Source: Kiritimatiellota bacterium
GTDB lineage: Bacteria > Verrucomicrobiota > Lentisphaeria > Oligosphaerales > JAADHN01
Length of the DNA stretch: 64,000 bases
Assembly: GCA_013151865.1 (NCBI GenBank)
Contig: JAADHN010000095.1
Span: 1 to 64,000, forward strand
Direction of reading: 5' to 3'
Positions 47,301 to 57,392 of the stretch are shown here, piece by piece (position 1 is the first letter of the stretch; every line of letters begins with the position of its first letter). The notes under the pieces are model-generated. The model had not been told where the DNA came from, ran no database searches, and worked only from the letters and a program-made list of their open reading frames with translations. A program made the position numbers and the translations under genes.

Positions 47301-47899
47301 CGGAAATGGTCGACCTTCCCGAGGACGCGATCGTGCGTGTCGCGGGGATCCTCTCGAGCGTGGAGATCAAACGCAACAAGAGAGATCAGCGTCCTTGGGC
47401 GGTGTGCACCCTCGAAGGCTTCGAGGCACGGGTGGAGTGTCTGGTATTTGCCGGCGCATACGAAGCGAACGCGGAACGGATTGTTCCCGAAGCGGCGGTG
47501 CTGGTCGAGGGCGTGGTTGCTCGACGCGAGGGGGATGACGGCGCCAAACTGATGGCGGAGCGGATCATTCCGATCGAGGAGGCCGCCGAGAGCCTGACCG
47601 AAGAAGTGCATCTGCGTCTTTTCCAGGCCAGTACGCGCATGCAGGACCTCAACCGGTTCAAGGAATTGTGCCTGGCCTATCCCGGCCCCACGAGTGTGGT
47701 GGTGTGCCTCATCGTGCCCACGGGCGAAATGGCCTTTATCCAGTCGGACAATCTTCGAGTCCGGAATTGCGGGGAGTTCCGCGAGGCGGTGCGCGACCTG
47801 TTCGGAAACGAGTGTTTGCGGGAGAAGGCCGCACCGCCGAAGGTTGCACGCCGAGGTCGTCGCCGGGCGCCGGCCGATCCATCCTTCCGGGAACCGTGA
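44393..47899 (+). CDS. dnaE: DNA polymerase III alpha subunit
   Basis: ATG 44393 is preceded by AGGAG at ten bases and matches the usual start (FVHLHVHTDYSLLDG). 1168 residues, close to E. coli DnaE (1160). The N-terminal PHP domain has HLHVHTDYS, CTDHGNM and NDSHYL. The palm carries the catalytic acidic motif PDFDID at residues 410-415, followed by CERRRHEVIEYVRERYG. The fingers and thumb include GPGRGSGAGSLVAYL, SIHAAGVIIG, and the KKADVMRQQYEKF region with YGFNKSHSAAYA. Tandem helix-hairpin-helix and OB-fold regions follow toward the C-terminus (KGVGSAAAEAI; VRVAGILSSVEIKRNKRDQ). It is the main replicative polymerase and is DnaE1-like in size and order. The last ~30 residues are basic and may contact the replisome. 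Confidence 0.97.
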   Translation: MSSEFVHLHVHTDYSLLDGACRVKDLARLAAEWEMPAVACTDHGNMCAAVEFYQAMIKVGVKPIIGCEFYVATGDRRDRNPRQPKPMGHHLILLATDIEGYRNLCRLNAAAHLEGFYYKPRIDKELLSRHSQGLVGMSACIAGELASRILEENDAAARQALGSYLEILGRDGFFLELQNHGKEEEAKVNRRFLEFGREFGVRVVATNDSHYLLREHSRAHDVLLCVGQQKVLDDQSKRIRFDEPEYYFKSPVEMRELFDEVPEALHNTLEVAERCNLVLKLEHEAENHYPVFKVEEGATREEKLRELCVEGLRERYGFDAAADLSSEHQALVERMEYELGVISQTGFTSYFLVVWDFLHYARSRGIPVGPGRGSGAGSLVAYLTRITDIDPVRYGLLFERFLNPDRVSPPDFDIDLCERRRHEVIEYVRERYGKDSVAQIGTFGTLKAKAVIKDVARALNRSFNEANVLTKKIPSDPKMTLGRAVEENPELRELISNEGWVREVFEYSKVLEGLNRNMSIHAAGVIIGDQPLTNLVPLAKGQNDEVITQYAAGPCEALGLLKMDFLGLKTLTIIQDTLDLVRETCGTEMTPSDIPLDNAAAYELLNKGNTIAVFQLESGGMRNLCRRFGVRRLEDIIALIALYRPGPMQFIDEFVDRKTGRTPIEYDVPVMKEILEETYGIMLYQEQVMQVVQKVAGFSLGQADILRRAMGKKKADVMRQQYEKFLSGCLANGVDERTAKRVWEKIDKFAGYGFNKSHSAAYAILAYRTAFLKANYPVQFMAAVLSSELGNADKLTFFLKECREMGISVKAPDVNTSGLRFSVDGDSIRFGLAAIKGVGSAAAEAIIEARKAGRFTGLLDFCERVPSAKANKRVLESLCRAGAFDCFGLRRAQVFAMIEDALHYGQGAAMDRMLGQGALFSMDLTAPDIPEWPDRELLTGEKELLGFYVTGHPLAEHSDLVRVFESHSVAEMVDLPEDAIVRVAGILSSVEIKRNKRDQRPWAVCTLEGFEARVECLVFAGAYEANAERIVPEAAVLVEGVVARREGDDGAKLMAERIIPIEEAAESLTEEVHLRLFQASTRMQDLNRFKELCLAYPGPTSVVVCLIVPTGEMAFIQSDNLRVRNCGEFREAVRDLFGNECLREKAAPPKVARRGRRRAPADPSFREP

Positions 47900-47968
47900 G
47901 GGGCTCGACAGGAACGACGTGCATTTCCGGCGGGCTGGGGCAGACAGGATTCAACGAGGACTGCAAGC

Positions 47969-50920
47969 GTGAGGGGCAACCGATTTGGAGTGAACCGGCT
48001 CGGGGCCGTCATGCCGTTCTTCCTGTTTGCGGCGGGTTTGTTCGCACCCGTTGCCCTGGGCGAGCGCCCGCTGCCCCTGGCAGACCCCGGTTTCGAAATC
48101 GGCTCCGGCTGGAAGCTTGGAGGCGGCATGGCGAAGATAGCGTTGGAGGCCGCACACGACGGTCGGAAGGGGCTCCGGGTGATCGACCGCGACACAACCC
48201 GGGGGAGCGACGTGCGTTCCGCTCATGTCTCCATCCCGTCGTCTCTGCCCGTGGCGCTCCGCTTTTTTGCCCGGACTCGGGCGGCGGGGATTGGGGTTTA
48301 TTTGGATTTTTACGACGTCGGGGGCGCCCTGTTGACCCGATCGGGGCGATACGGGCAGGTCATTCTTTCCGTGCCGAGCACCGGCTATGCCTGGAAGCCC
48401 TTCACGCTGACGGCCGTGCCGCCGCCGGGCACGGCGTCCGCCACGGTGTGGATTCACTCGTTCAATCGAGCCGTGGTGGACGCGGACTTGGATGATTTCA
48501 CGCTGTCGGTCCTGGAAAAAGAGGAGATCGGGAAAGTGACGACTACACGTGTGAGGGAACCCGGGTCGACCTTTGCGCGGCCGAGCCCGAAACGGGTTGC
48601 GGAGATCGCAGCGTGGTTGCCGGAGCGACCGGCGCCGGTCGGCTGGTCGATCTCGGACCGGCGCACTTGGCAGCGCCTGGCAGCCGATCCCGGTGCGGCG
48701 GATATCGTCCGTCGGGCCGAAACCGAGGCGAAGTCCCCTCCGCCCGAGTTGCCGGACGCGCTTTATCTCGAATTCAGCCGGACGGGCAATCGCACGAATT
48801 ACCAGCGACCGTATGGCCGCCGTTCTTCTCGCCTGAACATCTTCTTGCTGGCTGAAGCCCTGGAGAACAAAGGTCGGTTTCTCCCGGCTGTGAGGCGGGA
48901 GATGGAGGCCATTTGCTCCGAGCGCAGCTGGGTCATGCCGGCTCATGATCGTGATTTGACGAACTTCAAGGGGACGCACCTGACCGTCGACCTGGGGTCG
49001 TCCGCGCGGGGCTATCTGCTTGCCACTGCAGCCGGTTGGCTCGGCGAACGGCTTCCGGCGTCGCTGCGCGAGCGGGTGTTTCGGGAAATCGAGCGTCGGG
49101 TCTGGAAGCCCTATCTCGAGGCCGTCCGTGCCGGCGAGACGCGGGGGAATTGGTGGATCAAAGGCGCCAACAATTGGAACCCCGTTTGCACTGCCAATGT
49201 GATCGGTTCCGCTTTGGCCCTGGTTCCGCGACCGGAATCGAGGGCGGAGTTCCTGGCCGCCATGGAGATTTCGAACCCGTACTTCATTTCGGGTTTTACG
49301 GACGACGGGTACTGCAGCGAAGGCGTCGGGTACTGGAATTACGGGTTCGGTCACTACCTGGGGCTGGGATTGACCGTTCGGGACGCCACCGGAGATCGGC
49401 TGGACATTTTCGGCAAGGATCGGGAAAAACTGGAACGTATCGCGCGTTACGGTCTGGACATTCAGATTCAGCCCGGGATCGCCCCGGCCTTCGCGGACTG
49501 CAGTGTGCGGGCGGCGCCCGCGGCCAGTGTGCTGGCAATGATCGCAGTTGTCTTTCCCAAGCTCGTGCCCGACAACGTTCCCGTTCCCGGCCGACTCAGC
49601 GGCGGCGCCATAAGTGTCGGCCTGCTTGGGCTTCGGCCGGAACTGGAGAACCGGCGGGCGCAGGGAACTCGAGGGGCGACGTATGACCTGGCCTTGCGCA
49701 CTTGGTTCCGCGACGCTCAGGTTTTGATCTGCCGTGCCGGCTCGCCGGCAGGGGCGCCTCCGTTCGGCGCGGCGATCAAAGGCGGGCACAACGCCGAGCA
49801 CCACAACCATAACGACGTGGGCTCCTACGTGGTGGTCTACGACGGACATCCGTACCTGGTGGATCCCGGCAGCGAAGTTTACACGCGCCGGACGTTCAGC
49901 AGTCGGCGTTACGAAAGCAACGTGCTGAATTCGTATGGACATGACGTTCCTATCGTGGCCGGGCGCCTGCAAACGGCCGGACGGCGGGCCGCGGCCCGGC
50001 TCGTGAAAGAGGAATTCACGGACAGCACGGACCGACTGGTGCTCGACGTCGCCGCGGCATATTCGGTCCCGGACTTGAAGCGTCTTGTCCGTTCTTTCGA
50101 ATTCGACCGCGCCAAACGCGAGGTCCGCATCACGGACAGCGTGGAATTCGGGGCGCCGCAGACGTTTGAGACAGCGCTGGTCACGTTCGACCGTGTCCAT
50201 CGCCGTTCCGGGACCGAGCTGGTTTTTTATGACGCCAAACACAGCGTGGTGGTGCGGATAGAGGCGGACGGCGGCGCAATCGAGGTCAAGGAGGATGAGA
50301 TTGAGAACCCCGGGCGTCCGACGCCTCGCCGATTTGGGATTGTTTTCTCGCAACCGATCCTGAAGGGCACGGTGCGATTCACGTTTCGACCGGCCCCGCT
50401 CGCCCCGGACCTCCCGGGTGTTTATGCGCCCCCGGATGTTTCGGGGCTCAACGCCCGGTTCGAGCAATCCCTGGTGATCCAGGCGGAAGATTTTGCCGCT
50501 CAGCAGGGAGGTCGCGTGCGGGTTTGCGACAAGGAAGGGGCGGACGGCCTCGCCGTCAAATATTGGGACGACGCGGGGCACGCCATCCAGTGGCGTTTTG
50601 AAGTGCCGGCGGGGGGGTGGTTCGCCATCGAGGTCCGGAGCTGTCACCCCGTTGCCGATGCTCCGGTAACGCGCCGAGTGTCGGTGGACGGGCGGCCTTT
50701 CGGCAAGAAGGATGGAACGTTCGTGTTTCCCGAGACAGGGGGCTGGTCGTCCACCGACGACAATTGGCGGGATGTTTGGCTCGCCCAAGGCGGAGAGGTT
50801 GTGCGCGTGTTCTTGGCCACGGGCGAACATACGCTCGAGATGGTCAACGACTGCGGTCGCGGGCTGAACTTGGACCGGATTCGGGTCGTCCCGGTGGGGG
50901 CGGTCGCGGGACAAGAGTGA
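47969..50920 (+). CDS. Exported heparinase-II/III-like polysaccharide lyase with two carbohydrate-binding regions
   Basis: GTG 47969 with GAGGA upstream; 983 residues. A signal peptide ends near APVALG-ERP. An N-terminal sandwich (LADPGFEIGSGWKLGGG ..., about 35-170) resembles CBM4/9-like binding domains. About 200-560 is an alpha/alpha toroid with lyase-type motifs NWWIKGANNWNPVC and DDGYCSEGVGYWNYG. About 570-800 is the heparinase-type beta-sandwich with GGHNAEHHNHNDVGS (His607, His611, His612, His614), as in alginate and heparin lyases that coordinate zinc in this block. About 830-975 is a C-terminal binding-type region. Uronate-polysaccharide cleavage by beta-elimination is inferred; the substrate is unknown. 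It follows dnaE by 69 bases and ends one base from the converging mreB stop. Confidence 0.88.
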   Translation: MRGNRFGVNRLGAVMPFFLFAAGLFAPVALGERPLPLADPGFEIGSGWKLGGGMAKIALEAAHDGRKGLRVIDRDTTRGSDVRSAHVSIPSSLPVALRFFARTRAAGIGVYLDFYDVGGALLTRSGRYGQVILSVPSTGYAWKPFTLTAVPPPGTASATVWIHSFNRAVVDADLDDFTLSVLEKEEIGKVTTTRVREPGSTFARPSPKRVAEIAAWLPERPAPVGWSISDRRTWQRLAADPGAADIVRRAETEAKSPPPELPDALYLEFSRTGNRTNYQRPYGRRSSRLNIFLLAEALENKGRFLPAVRREMEAICSERSWVMPAHDRDLTNFKGTHLTVDLGSSARGYLLATAAGWLGERLPASLRERVFREIERRVWKPYLEAVRAGETRGNWWIKGANNWNPVCTANVIGSALALVPRPESRAEFLAAMEISNPYFISGFTDDGYCSEGVGYWNYGFGHYLGLGLTVRDATGDRLDIFGKDREKLERIARYGLDIQIQPGIAPAFADCSVRAAPAASVLAMIAVVFPKLVPDNVPVPGRLSGGAISVGLLGLRPELENRRAQGTRGATYDLALRTWFRDAQVLICRAGSPAGAPPFGAAIKGGHNAEHHNHNDVGSYVVVYDGHPYLVDPGSEVYTRRTFSSRRYESNVLNSYGHDVPIVAGRLQTAGRRAAARLVKEEFTDSTDRLVLDVAAAYSVPDLKRLVRSFEFDRAKREVRITDSVEFGAPQTFETALVTFDRVHRRSGTELVFYDAKHSVVVRIEADGGAIEVKEDEIENPGRPTPRRFGIVFSQPILKGTVRFTFRPAPLAPDLPGVYAPPDVSGLNARFEQSLVIQAEDFAAQQGGRVRVCDKEGADGLAVKYWDDAGHAIQWRFEVPAGGWFAIEVRSCHPVADAPVTRRVSVDGRPFGKKDGTFVFPETGGWSSTDDNWRDVWLAQGGEVVRVFLATGEHTLEMVNDCGRGLNLDRIRVVPVGAVAGQE

Positions 50921-50921
50921 A

Positions 50922-52187
<1,266 letters not shown>

Positions 52188-53612
52188 TCACTCGGAGGGG
52201 CTGCACAGAGCTGGAAGACGGAGTGTGAAAGTACTACCCTGGTTCACCCGGCTCACGACGGTAATCTCACCGCCGTGCGCTCGCACCACAGCTCTGGCCA
52301 GACTCAGGCCCAAACCATTGCCGGCGGTCGTGCGACTTCGGTCGCCCCGGTGGAAGCGATCGAACACCCGGGGCAGTTCGTCGGGAGGAATGCCGGCGCC
52401 CGTGTCGGCGACGGAGACATGAATCCACTCGCCGGACCGTTCCGCGCGGACCTCCACCGTGCCCCCTCTGGGCGTGTATTTAATGGCGTTGTCGATGAGG
52501 TTCGCCAAGGCGCGTTCAAGGCGCCCTCGATCTCCAGTCACTGCCGGGGACGCATCCTCGGGTACGGAGCAAGTGAACTGAACGCCGGCTTCTTCGGCGG
52601 AGGCCAGGAACAGGTCGTGTGCATCCTCGATGAGCGCCCGGATGTCCACGGGGGTTCGGGCCAGTCGGGTCGCGCCGGCGTCGGTTTCGGCGATTTCGAG
52701 CATGGTGTTGATGAGGTTCACCAAGTGATCGCACTCTTCGACCACGGCGCCGGCCATCCGTCGATATTCGTCCAGCGATTCGGAGTGTGTGAGGGCGGCT
52801 TCGGCCAGTCCGCGAATCCGGGTGAGCGGACTCCGCAAATCGTGCGCGATGTTGTTGCTGACCTCTCGGAGTTCCGCGACCAGGCTACGGATTCGTTCCA
52901 GCATTTGGTTGAAGGCTTCCGCCAACTCCCGGATTTCCTCACCTTCGTTGCCCACCGGCACACGTCGGCCGAGATCGCTTGCGCCGATTTGCCAAGCCGT
53001 GCGAGTGACGCGGGCGACTCCTGCCATGGCGCGTTTGGCCAGAAACCAGCCGGTCAGACCGCCGGAGACCAGCATGACGACCAAACCGATGGCACAGACC
53101 CGCCGGTAACTGGCCAGGAGTTCCCGGTCGCTGTCGAGGGCCTTGGCCGCCAAGAGGAATGTTCCGTCTTCGAGACGCAGGACTGCAACCCTGGCCGGCG
53201 CCGTCTTCCCGGGGATTCGGATGGTGCGAATCAAGGGCGAGTTGCGTGGAACCCGGACTGCATCCGGCCGGAGAGTATCCGGCCCCTGCCAGGACGACAG
53301 GTCCGACGCCGCACGCACCTCGAGGTCCGGACCGAAGAGCACCAAGCTGATGACTTCCACCCCGTCCGACGCCGCCTCCCGGTCGAATTCCGCCTGCAAT
53401 GCCGTCAGTCCTTGGGTCCGATAAAGTTCTGCGAACTCCGCAAGATCGTCCGCAAGGTCCTGGTTCACTCTTTGGTTGAGGTCCCGGGCGAGAATTGAAT
53501 AGACCAGCGTGAAAACAGCCAAGACAGGCACGGCGAACACGGCGCAGTACCAAAGAGTGAGTCGTGCGGTGACCGTGCGGACCAGGGGGCGTTCACCGGA
53601 CTTCGAGGACAT
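52188..53612 (-). CDS. Membrane sensor histidine kinase (EnvZ/CusS type)
   Basis: 474 residues from ATG 53612, overlapping the 3' end of the response-regulator gene by 20 bases, so translation is coupled. Two transmembrane segments (about 20-42 and 172-193) bracket a ~130-residue periplasmic sensor. HAMP is about 194-246. The phosphoacceptor is His257 in NNIAHDLRSPL. The ATPase domain has NLIDNAIKYTPRGG, DTGAGIPPDEL, FDRFHRGDRSRT and GNGLGLSLARAVV. The overall plan is that of copper/antibiotic-type kinases such as CusS, but the sensed signal is unknown. Confidence 0.95.
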   Translation of the reverse strand: MSSKSGERPLVRTVTARLTLWYCAVFAVPVLAVFTLVYSILARDLNQRVNQDLADDLAEFAELYRTQGLTALQAEFDREAASDGVEVISLVLFGPDLEVRAASDLSSWQGPDTLRPDAVRVPRNSPLIRTIRIPGKTAPARVAVLRLEDGTFLLAAKALDSDRELLASYRRVCAIGLVVMLVSGGLTGWFLAKRAMAGVARVTRTAWQIGASDLGRRVPVGNEGEEIRELAEAFNQMLERIRSLVAELREVSNNIAHDLRSPLTRIRGLAEAALTHSESLDEYRRMAGAVVEECDHLVNLINTMLEIAETDAGATRLARTPVDIRALIEDAHDLFLASAEEAGVQFTCSVPEDASPAVTGDRGRLERALANLIDNAIKYTPRGGTVEVRAERSGEWIHVSVADTGAGIPPDELPRVFDRFHRGDRSRTTAGNGLGLSLARAVVRAHGGEITVVSRVNQGSTFTLRLPALCSPSE

Positions 53613-54267
53613 AGCCCACCCCCCGGATGGTGTGCAGGTATTCAGTGTCGAACGGACGGTCGATCTTGTCGCGCAACCGACAGATCCGGACTTCCACCAC
53701 GTTGGTGCCCGGGTCGAAGTTGTACTCCCAGACATGTTCGACGATCATGGTCTTCGATACAACACGTCCGGCGTTGCGCATAAGGAATTCCAGGAGGGCG
53801 AACTCCTTGGGCTGTAGTTCGATCATGCGGTTTGCCCGTCGCACGCGGCGCCGGACCACATCCATTTCCAGGTCGCCGACGCGGAGCACTGTGGGCTCGG
53901 CGACCCCCGAATTGCGGCGCAAGAGGGCCTGGACCCGCGCCAGGAGTTCCGTGAACGCAAAGGGTTTGACCATGTAATCGTCCGCACCGACTTCCAGGCC
54001 GGTGACGCGGTCGTCGACTTCGCGTCTGGCGCTGAGGAAAAGCACGGGCAGGGCGGGCTTTTTCCGACGCAGTCTTCGGACGAGGGTAAGACCGTCCAAC
54101 TTCGGTAGCATGATGTCGATGACGGCGGCGTCGACCGGTTCGGTCAGGGCACGGAACAGACCGCTTTCACCGTCGGCGGCGTGTTCGACAGTGAAACCCG
54201 CCTCCTCGAGCCCTTTGCGGATAAAGCCCGCAGTGACCTCGTCGTCTTCCACCAACAGGATCTTCAT
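53593..54267 (-). CDS. OmpR/PhoB-family response regulator
   Basis: 224 residues from ATG 54267 with GGAGA seven bases upstream; an open frame extends far upstream but is not protein-like. Receiver domain 1-115 with Asp51 (VIDIMLPKLDG), conserved Ser/Thr at LFLSARRE and Lys in VKPFAFTELLAR. The winged-helix DNA-binding domain, about 127-222, includes ELQPKEFALLEFLM, RVVSKTMIVEHVWEYNFDPGTNVVEV and RGVGYVLEVR. It is cotranscribed with the overlapping sensor kinase and driven by a good promoter 72 bases upstream. The usual mode is phosphorylation-dependent binding to direct repeats; target genes are unknown. Confidence 0.95.
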   Translation of the reverse strand: MKILLVEDDEVTAGFIRKGLEEAGFTVEHAADGESGLFRALTEPVDAAVIDIMLPKLDGLTLVRRLRRKKPALPVLFLSARREVDDRVTGLEVGADDYMVKPFAFTELLARVQALLRRNSGVAEPTVLRVGDLEMDVVRRRVRRANRMIELQPKEFALLEFLMRNAGRVVSKTMIVEHVWEYNFDPGTNVVEVRICRLRDKIDRPFDTEYLHTIRGVGYVLEVR

Positions 54268-54715
54268 GCCGTTTTCTCCGAAAGCGGTTGCCTGCGGGGC
54301 CTGCGAGTTCGTCCCAGAGTTGTTTCGCGGCCGCAGCCGAGGCATATTGTCGAACCTCAAAGCGGGCGTGTCAAGTCGGGCACCTCTTGCCAATGCGGGG
54401 TTGCGGCCGTAGATTACAGCGGTTCTGAGGACTTTTTGGACGGTGTTGAATGCTCTGTATCCTGCCGGCACAGCATGGGGTCCAGGGGGCAGGGCCGGCT
54501 CAGTCTGCCCCCCCATATTTCGCGGCGTGCTCACCGCCGGTCGGGGAGTTGTTGGACGGCGGGGGAGAGCCCGCGAGTTCTCGCCCGGGGCCCGGACTAT
54601 TGCGAGACGGTTCGGCGCTCTGCGGGTGAGTCCGTGGGGCCTTCGGTGTGCGATACGGATGTGAGGGTGTTTTCGCCGCGCGCCGGTCGAAAGCCTTTGC
54701 GCCGAATGCGGGGAG
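54268..54715. other. Divergent non-coding region between response regulator and membrane protein
   Basis: 448 bases with the response-regulator promoter on the minus strand. I see no strong promoter for the plus-strand gene and no supportable small gene. Confidence 0.45.
54346..54374 (-). promoter_or_regulatory. Promoter for the two-component pair
   Basis: Minus strand TTGACA (54374-54369), exactly 17 bases, GACAAT (54351-54346): perfect -35 and four of six at -10. Leader of about 72 bases to ATG 54267. Confidence 0.45.
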
Positions 54716-56761
54716 ATGCGAAAGGTGTTCAACAATAACCGCCGGAACCTATTTTTGACGCTCCTGCTGTACAGGGCGGTCGTGTCGGTTGCCGTGTTTC
54801 TCGGGGGGGCGCTCGTGTTTCGTTGCCCGGCCGCGGTCCCTTCGACGTCGGAGGTGCGCCTCAAGGCGTTGAACAAACTGGTCAAAGAAGCGACGGAAGG
54901 GCTGTCGCCCGAGGGGGTGATTCAGGCCCGGCGTCGCATCATTGACGGATTCCGGCAGTTGTTTCCCGAGTGTGATCTGTATCCCGCCACTCCACCGGTT
55001 GACGAAGCGACTTGCTTGCGGGCCGCACGGCGCACTGCCGACGAGGCCATGAAAAAGGCGTATCCATCGCTTGATGAAAAGAAGATCGAGGAAGAAGCCG
55101 CCCGCAGGTACCCGGCTTATAAAGTTGGTGACGTGGTGACGCTGGTCTACCAAGCCAGTCCTGTCCGGCAGGTGAAGGTTTCGGGCATCTACCGCGGCAA
55201 GACTCCGGATGCAATCGTCATCGGGGGCAGTAAGGTCCTGATGCAGGACATTGCTGCCATGGAAGGCGGCGATGAGGTGCTGGCAAAGTTCGACGCGGAG
55301 CGATGCGCGCGCCTCCGGCGGGAATACATCGAAAAAAAGAAACAGACCTACCTCAAGGCGCGTCAAGCTGCCTGGCAGCGGGTGTATCAACGGGCGATCG
55401 AGGAAGAGAAGCGGCTTGGCCGACTCCAGAACGAGTTGCATGGATACGTGCTCTACAAGGGCAAATGGCGGCGCGTTCCGGACGTGGTGAGCGACCTGCT
55501 GCTGGTGGAGCGCCGGCGGCGGCTCGCCCTTGCTGCGGCCAAGGCAAAGCAGGCCGCGACACTGTCTAGAGAAGCCGCGCCGGCCGCGCCCCAGACCGGT
55601 GCGGCGCCTGTCGGGGCCCCGGAAGAAGCCGAGGAAGCGGGTGGCGGGGCGCCGCCTGCACATGAGAAGGGGGCCGAAACAGTCGAACCCGTTTTGCCGA
55701 AGGTGGGTCCGGCGGAGCCAAATAAGGAAAAGACGCCCGAGTCGGCTGCCGTCGCCGCGCCAGGAGGTGAGGGGCAGGAAACCAAGAAGCCCGAGGCCAC
55801 ACCGGGCGCCGAGGCGGAATCGAAGGCGGAAGGAAAGAGCGCGACGTCCGGCGCGGAGACCCGCCCCACGCCGGAAGCGCCCGACGAAGATGTGAGCGTG
55901 GAGGCGGTTGCGTCTGAACAGGACGCCGCGAAAGGCGTTCCCGACATCGGGACTGCACCGGGCGAGATAGCCGTTTCGGTCGCGTCGGGGACGAAAGGCG
56001 AAGGTGCTGAATCTGCGGGGGCCACCGCCGTCGAGGAAGCGCCGCTCGCAATGGAGGATCAGGGCGTCGGCGGGGAGCCGACCGGACCGCCGCCTTTTTC
56101 TATTTGGCTCGCCGTCATCGGCGGGCTGGTTGGGTTCGGTGTGATCGTGGCGGCGATCCTTGCCGCGCTCAATCGCCGGCCCCAAGGGACCTTCTATACT
56201 TCCCGGGAAGACGCGGAAGAACGATTCTGGGCGGAGGTCGAAGCGGATGCGGATCGGTTCAAGCACGCAGCTTTCCTTTTTCCCACCGAAGAAGACGCCA
56301 GGGCGGCCCTGTCGGCGCTTTCCTACATCATGATCGGTTCCAAGCCTGGTCAGTTCTGCTGCGGTCCCGCCGTACATTTTGGGGTATATCCGGAAGAGCG
56401 CCGGTATGTCGCATTCGTCGGCGGCCCCGCCTTGTCCCGGTCGATGTGGCGCGAAGCGGTCGACAAGTGGTCCGAGGCGGAGGGTGCGGTGGAGTTCCGG
56501 GTGAGCACGCCGCCCGACAGGCAGGCGGTGGTCCCGGATCCGGAGACGCTTTCCGGCAAAGCCGCCGAAGTGGTCGTTGCCGAGGAGCGCGAGGGCGAAG
56601 CCGGCGATTACTCGCATTATTATACATTTCATGCTCCGGACCGTGAGAGTGCTATGGCGTTTCTCAAAAAAGTTGTGGTGCCGGCGCCGGGCGAATATGT
56701 GATTGTCGAGACGCCCGAGGGCCACTGGGGCAAAGACCATCGGGGGACCTACCGCGAATAG
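54716..56761 (+). CDS. Large membrane-anchored protein of unknown function
   Basis: 681 residues from ATG 54716; GGGAG directly abuts the start, which is odd but no better start exists. Residues about 11-35 are hydrophobic (signal or anchor). About 45-285 is charged and helix-rich with YKVGDVVTLVYQASPVRQVKVSGIYRGKTPDAIVIGGSKV, a small beta-barrel-like part. About 285-455 is Ala/Pro/Glu-rich low complexity. A second transmembrane segment is at about 461-484 (IWLAVIGGLVGFGVIVAAIL). About 490-681 is a folded C-terminal domain, including TFYTSREDAEERFWAEVEADADRF-type helices and GDYSHYYTFHAPDRESA, where two ferredoxin-like halves are possible. The likely topology puts the low-complexity linker outside and the C-terminal domain inside. 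No family recognised. Confidence 0.75.
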   Translation: MRKVFNNNRRNLFLTLLLYRAVVSVAVFLGGALVFRCPAAVPSTSEVRLKALNKLVKEATEGLSPEGVIQARRRIIDGFRQLFPECDLYPATPPVDEATCLRAARRTADEAMKKAYPSLDEKKIEEEAARRYPAYKVGDVVTLVYQASPVRQVKVSGIYRGKTPDAIVIGGSKVLMQDIAAMEGGDEVLAKFDAERCARLRREYIEKKKQTYLKARQAAWQRVYQRAIEEEKRLGRLQNELHGYVLYKGKWRRVPDVVSDLLLVERRRRLALAAAKAKQAATLSREAAPAAPQTGAAPVGAPEEAEEAGGGAPPAHEKGAETVEPVLPKVGPAEPNKEKTPESAAVAAPGGEGQETKKPEATPGAEAESKAEGKSATSGAETRPTPEAPDEDVSVEAVASEQDAAKGVPDIGTAPGEIAVSVASGTKGEGAESAGATAVEEAPLAMEDQGVGGEPTGPPPFSIWLAVIGGLVGFGVIVAAILAALNRRPQGTFYTSREDAEERFWAEVEADADRFKHAAFLFPTEEDARAALSALSYIMIGSKPGQFCCGPAVHFGVYPEERRYVAFVGGPALSRSMWREAVDKWSEAEGAVEFRVSTPPDRQAVVPDPETLSGKAAEVVVAEEREGEAGDYSHYYTFHAPDRESAMAFLKKVVVPAPGEYVIVETPEGHWGKDHRGTYRE

Positions 56762-57392
56762 TCTACCTGCCACGTACCGCCTCTTCTTCGCTTTCTCCGT
56801 CCCTTACCGGGTGCGTTGCTACGCCGGCCAGGTGCAGGATGCGTTGCGCCGGTGCGGGGTGAGCGGGCGATGGGTTCGCCCGGAATCCATGCACTTGACG
56901 CTCCTTTTTCTGGGCGAACGGCCGGTTGGCGAGGTAACCGAATTGTCCCGCGTCGCGCGCGAGTTCGTGCGGGATGTCCCCGGTTTCAGGCTGGTCTTCG
57001 ACCGAGTGGCCTGCTTTTCGTGGCCGCCGCGAGTGCTGTTTCTTCGGTTTTCGGAAATGCCGGAAGGCAACCGGTTTGAGCGGACGGCTCGGGCGCTTCG
57101 TGTGACCCTCGCACAGGTCGGCTTGTCGCCCCCCCCCGAGTCGAAGGGCCAACGGGCGGTGCCGCACCTGACGCTCGTGCGGTTCCGGGGCGGACGCGAC
57201 CGGCGGACCCTCGTGCCTCTGGTGCGATTCGAAAACCTGTCCTTGGTCTGGCGGGCGCCGTTGCCCGAGTCGACGGAGGTCCCGCCCGTTTACTGCGAGC
57301 GTATCACGTTGTTTCGAAGTCTGCTCGGTCCGGGCGGGGCTCGGTATCAACCCATCGACACATTCGACATGGCCCCGTGCTCCGATTTCTGA
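56703..57392 (+). CDS. thpR: RNA 2',3'-cyclic phosphodiesterase, ThpR/LigT-like
   Basis: A 2H phosphoesterase: both HxTx motifs are present, H64-L-T-L and H155-L-T-L in the TTG-started numbering, about 90 residues apart as in ThpR. The core begins YRLFFAFSVPYRV, matching the family start, and ends near CERITLFRSLLGPGG. The start is unresolved. There is no ATG in the likely region; the only upstream in-frame start is TTG 56703, 59 bases inside the preceding gene. True initiation may be there by coupling, or at a rarer codon near 56770. Known members hydrolyse 2',3'-cyclic phosphates or ligate RNA in vitro. The role here is inferred. Confidence 0.85.
   Translation: MSRRPRATGAKTIGGPTANSLPATYRLFFAFSVPYRVRCYAGQVQDALRRCGVSGRWVRPESMHLTLLFLGERPVGEVTELSRVAREFVRDVPGFRLVFDRVACFSWPPRVLFLRFSEMPEGNRFERTARALRVTLAQVGLSPPPESKGQRAVPHLTLVRFRGGRDRRTLVPLVRFENLSLVWRAPLPESTEVPPVYCERITLFRSLLGPGGARYQPIDTFDMAPCSDF

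Noticed and set aside
44081-47611. 1176-codon open frame opposite dnaE
   Set aside because: Fully antisense to an unmistakable DnaE; composition is typical of a reverse-complement shadow.
54268-54885. Long N-terminal extension of the response regulator
   Set aside because: The added residues are not protein-like and precede a canonical MKILLVEDD receiver start with its own Shine-Dalgarno and promoter.
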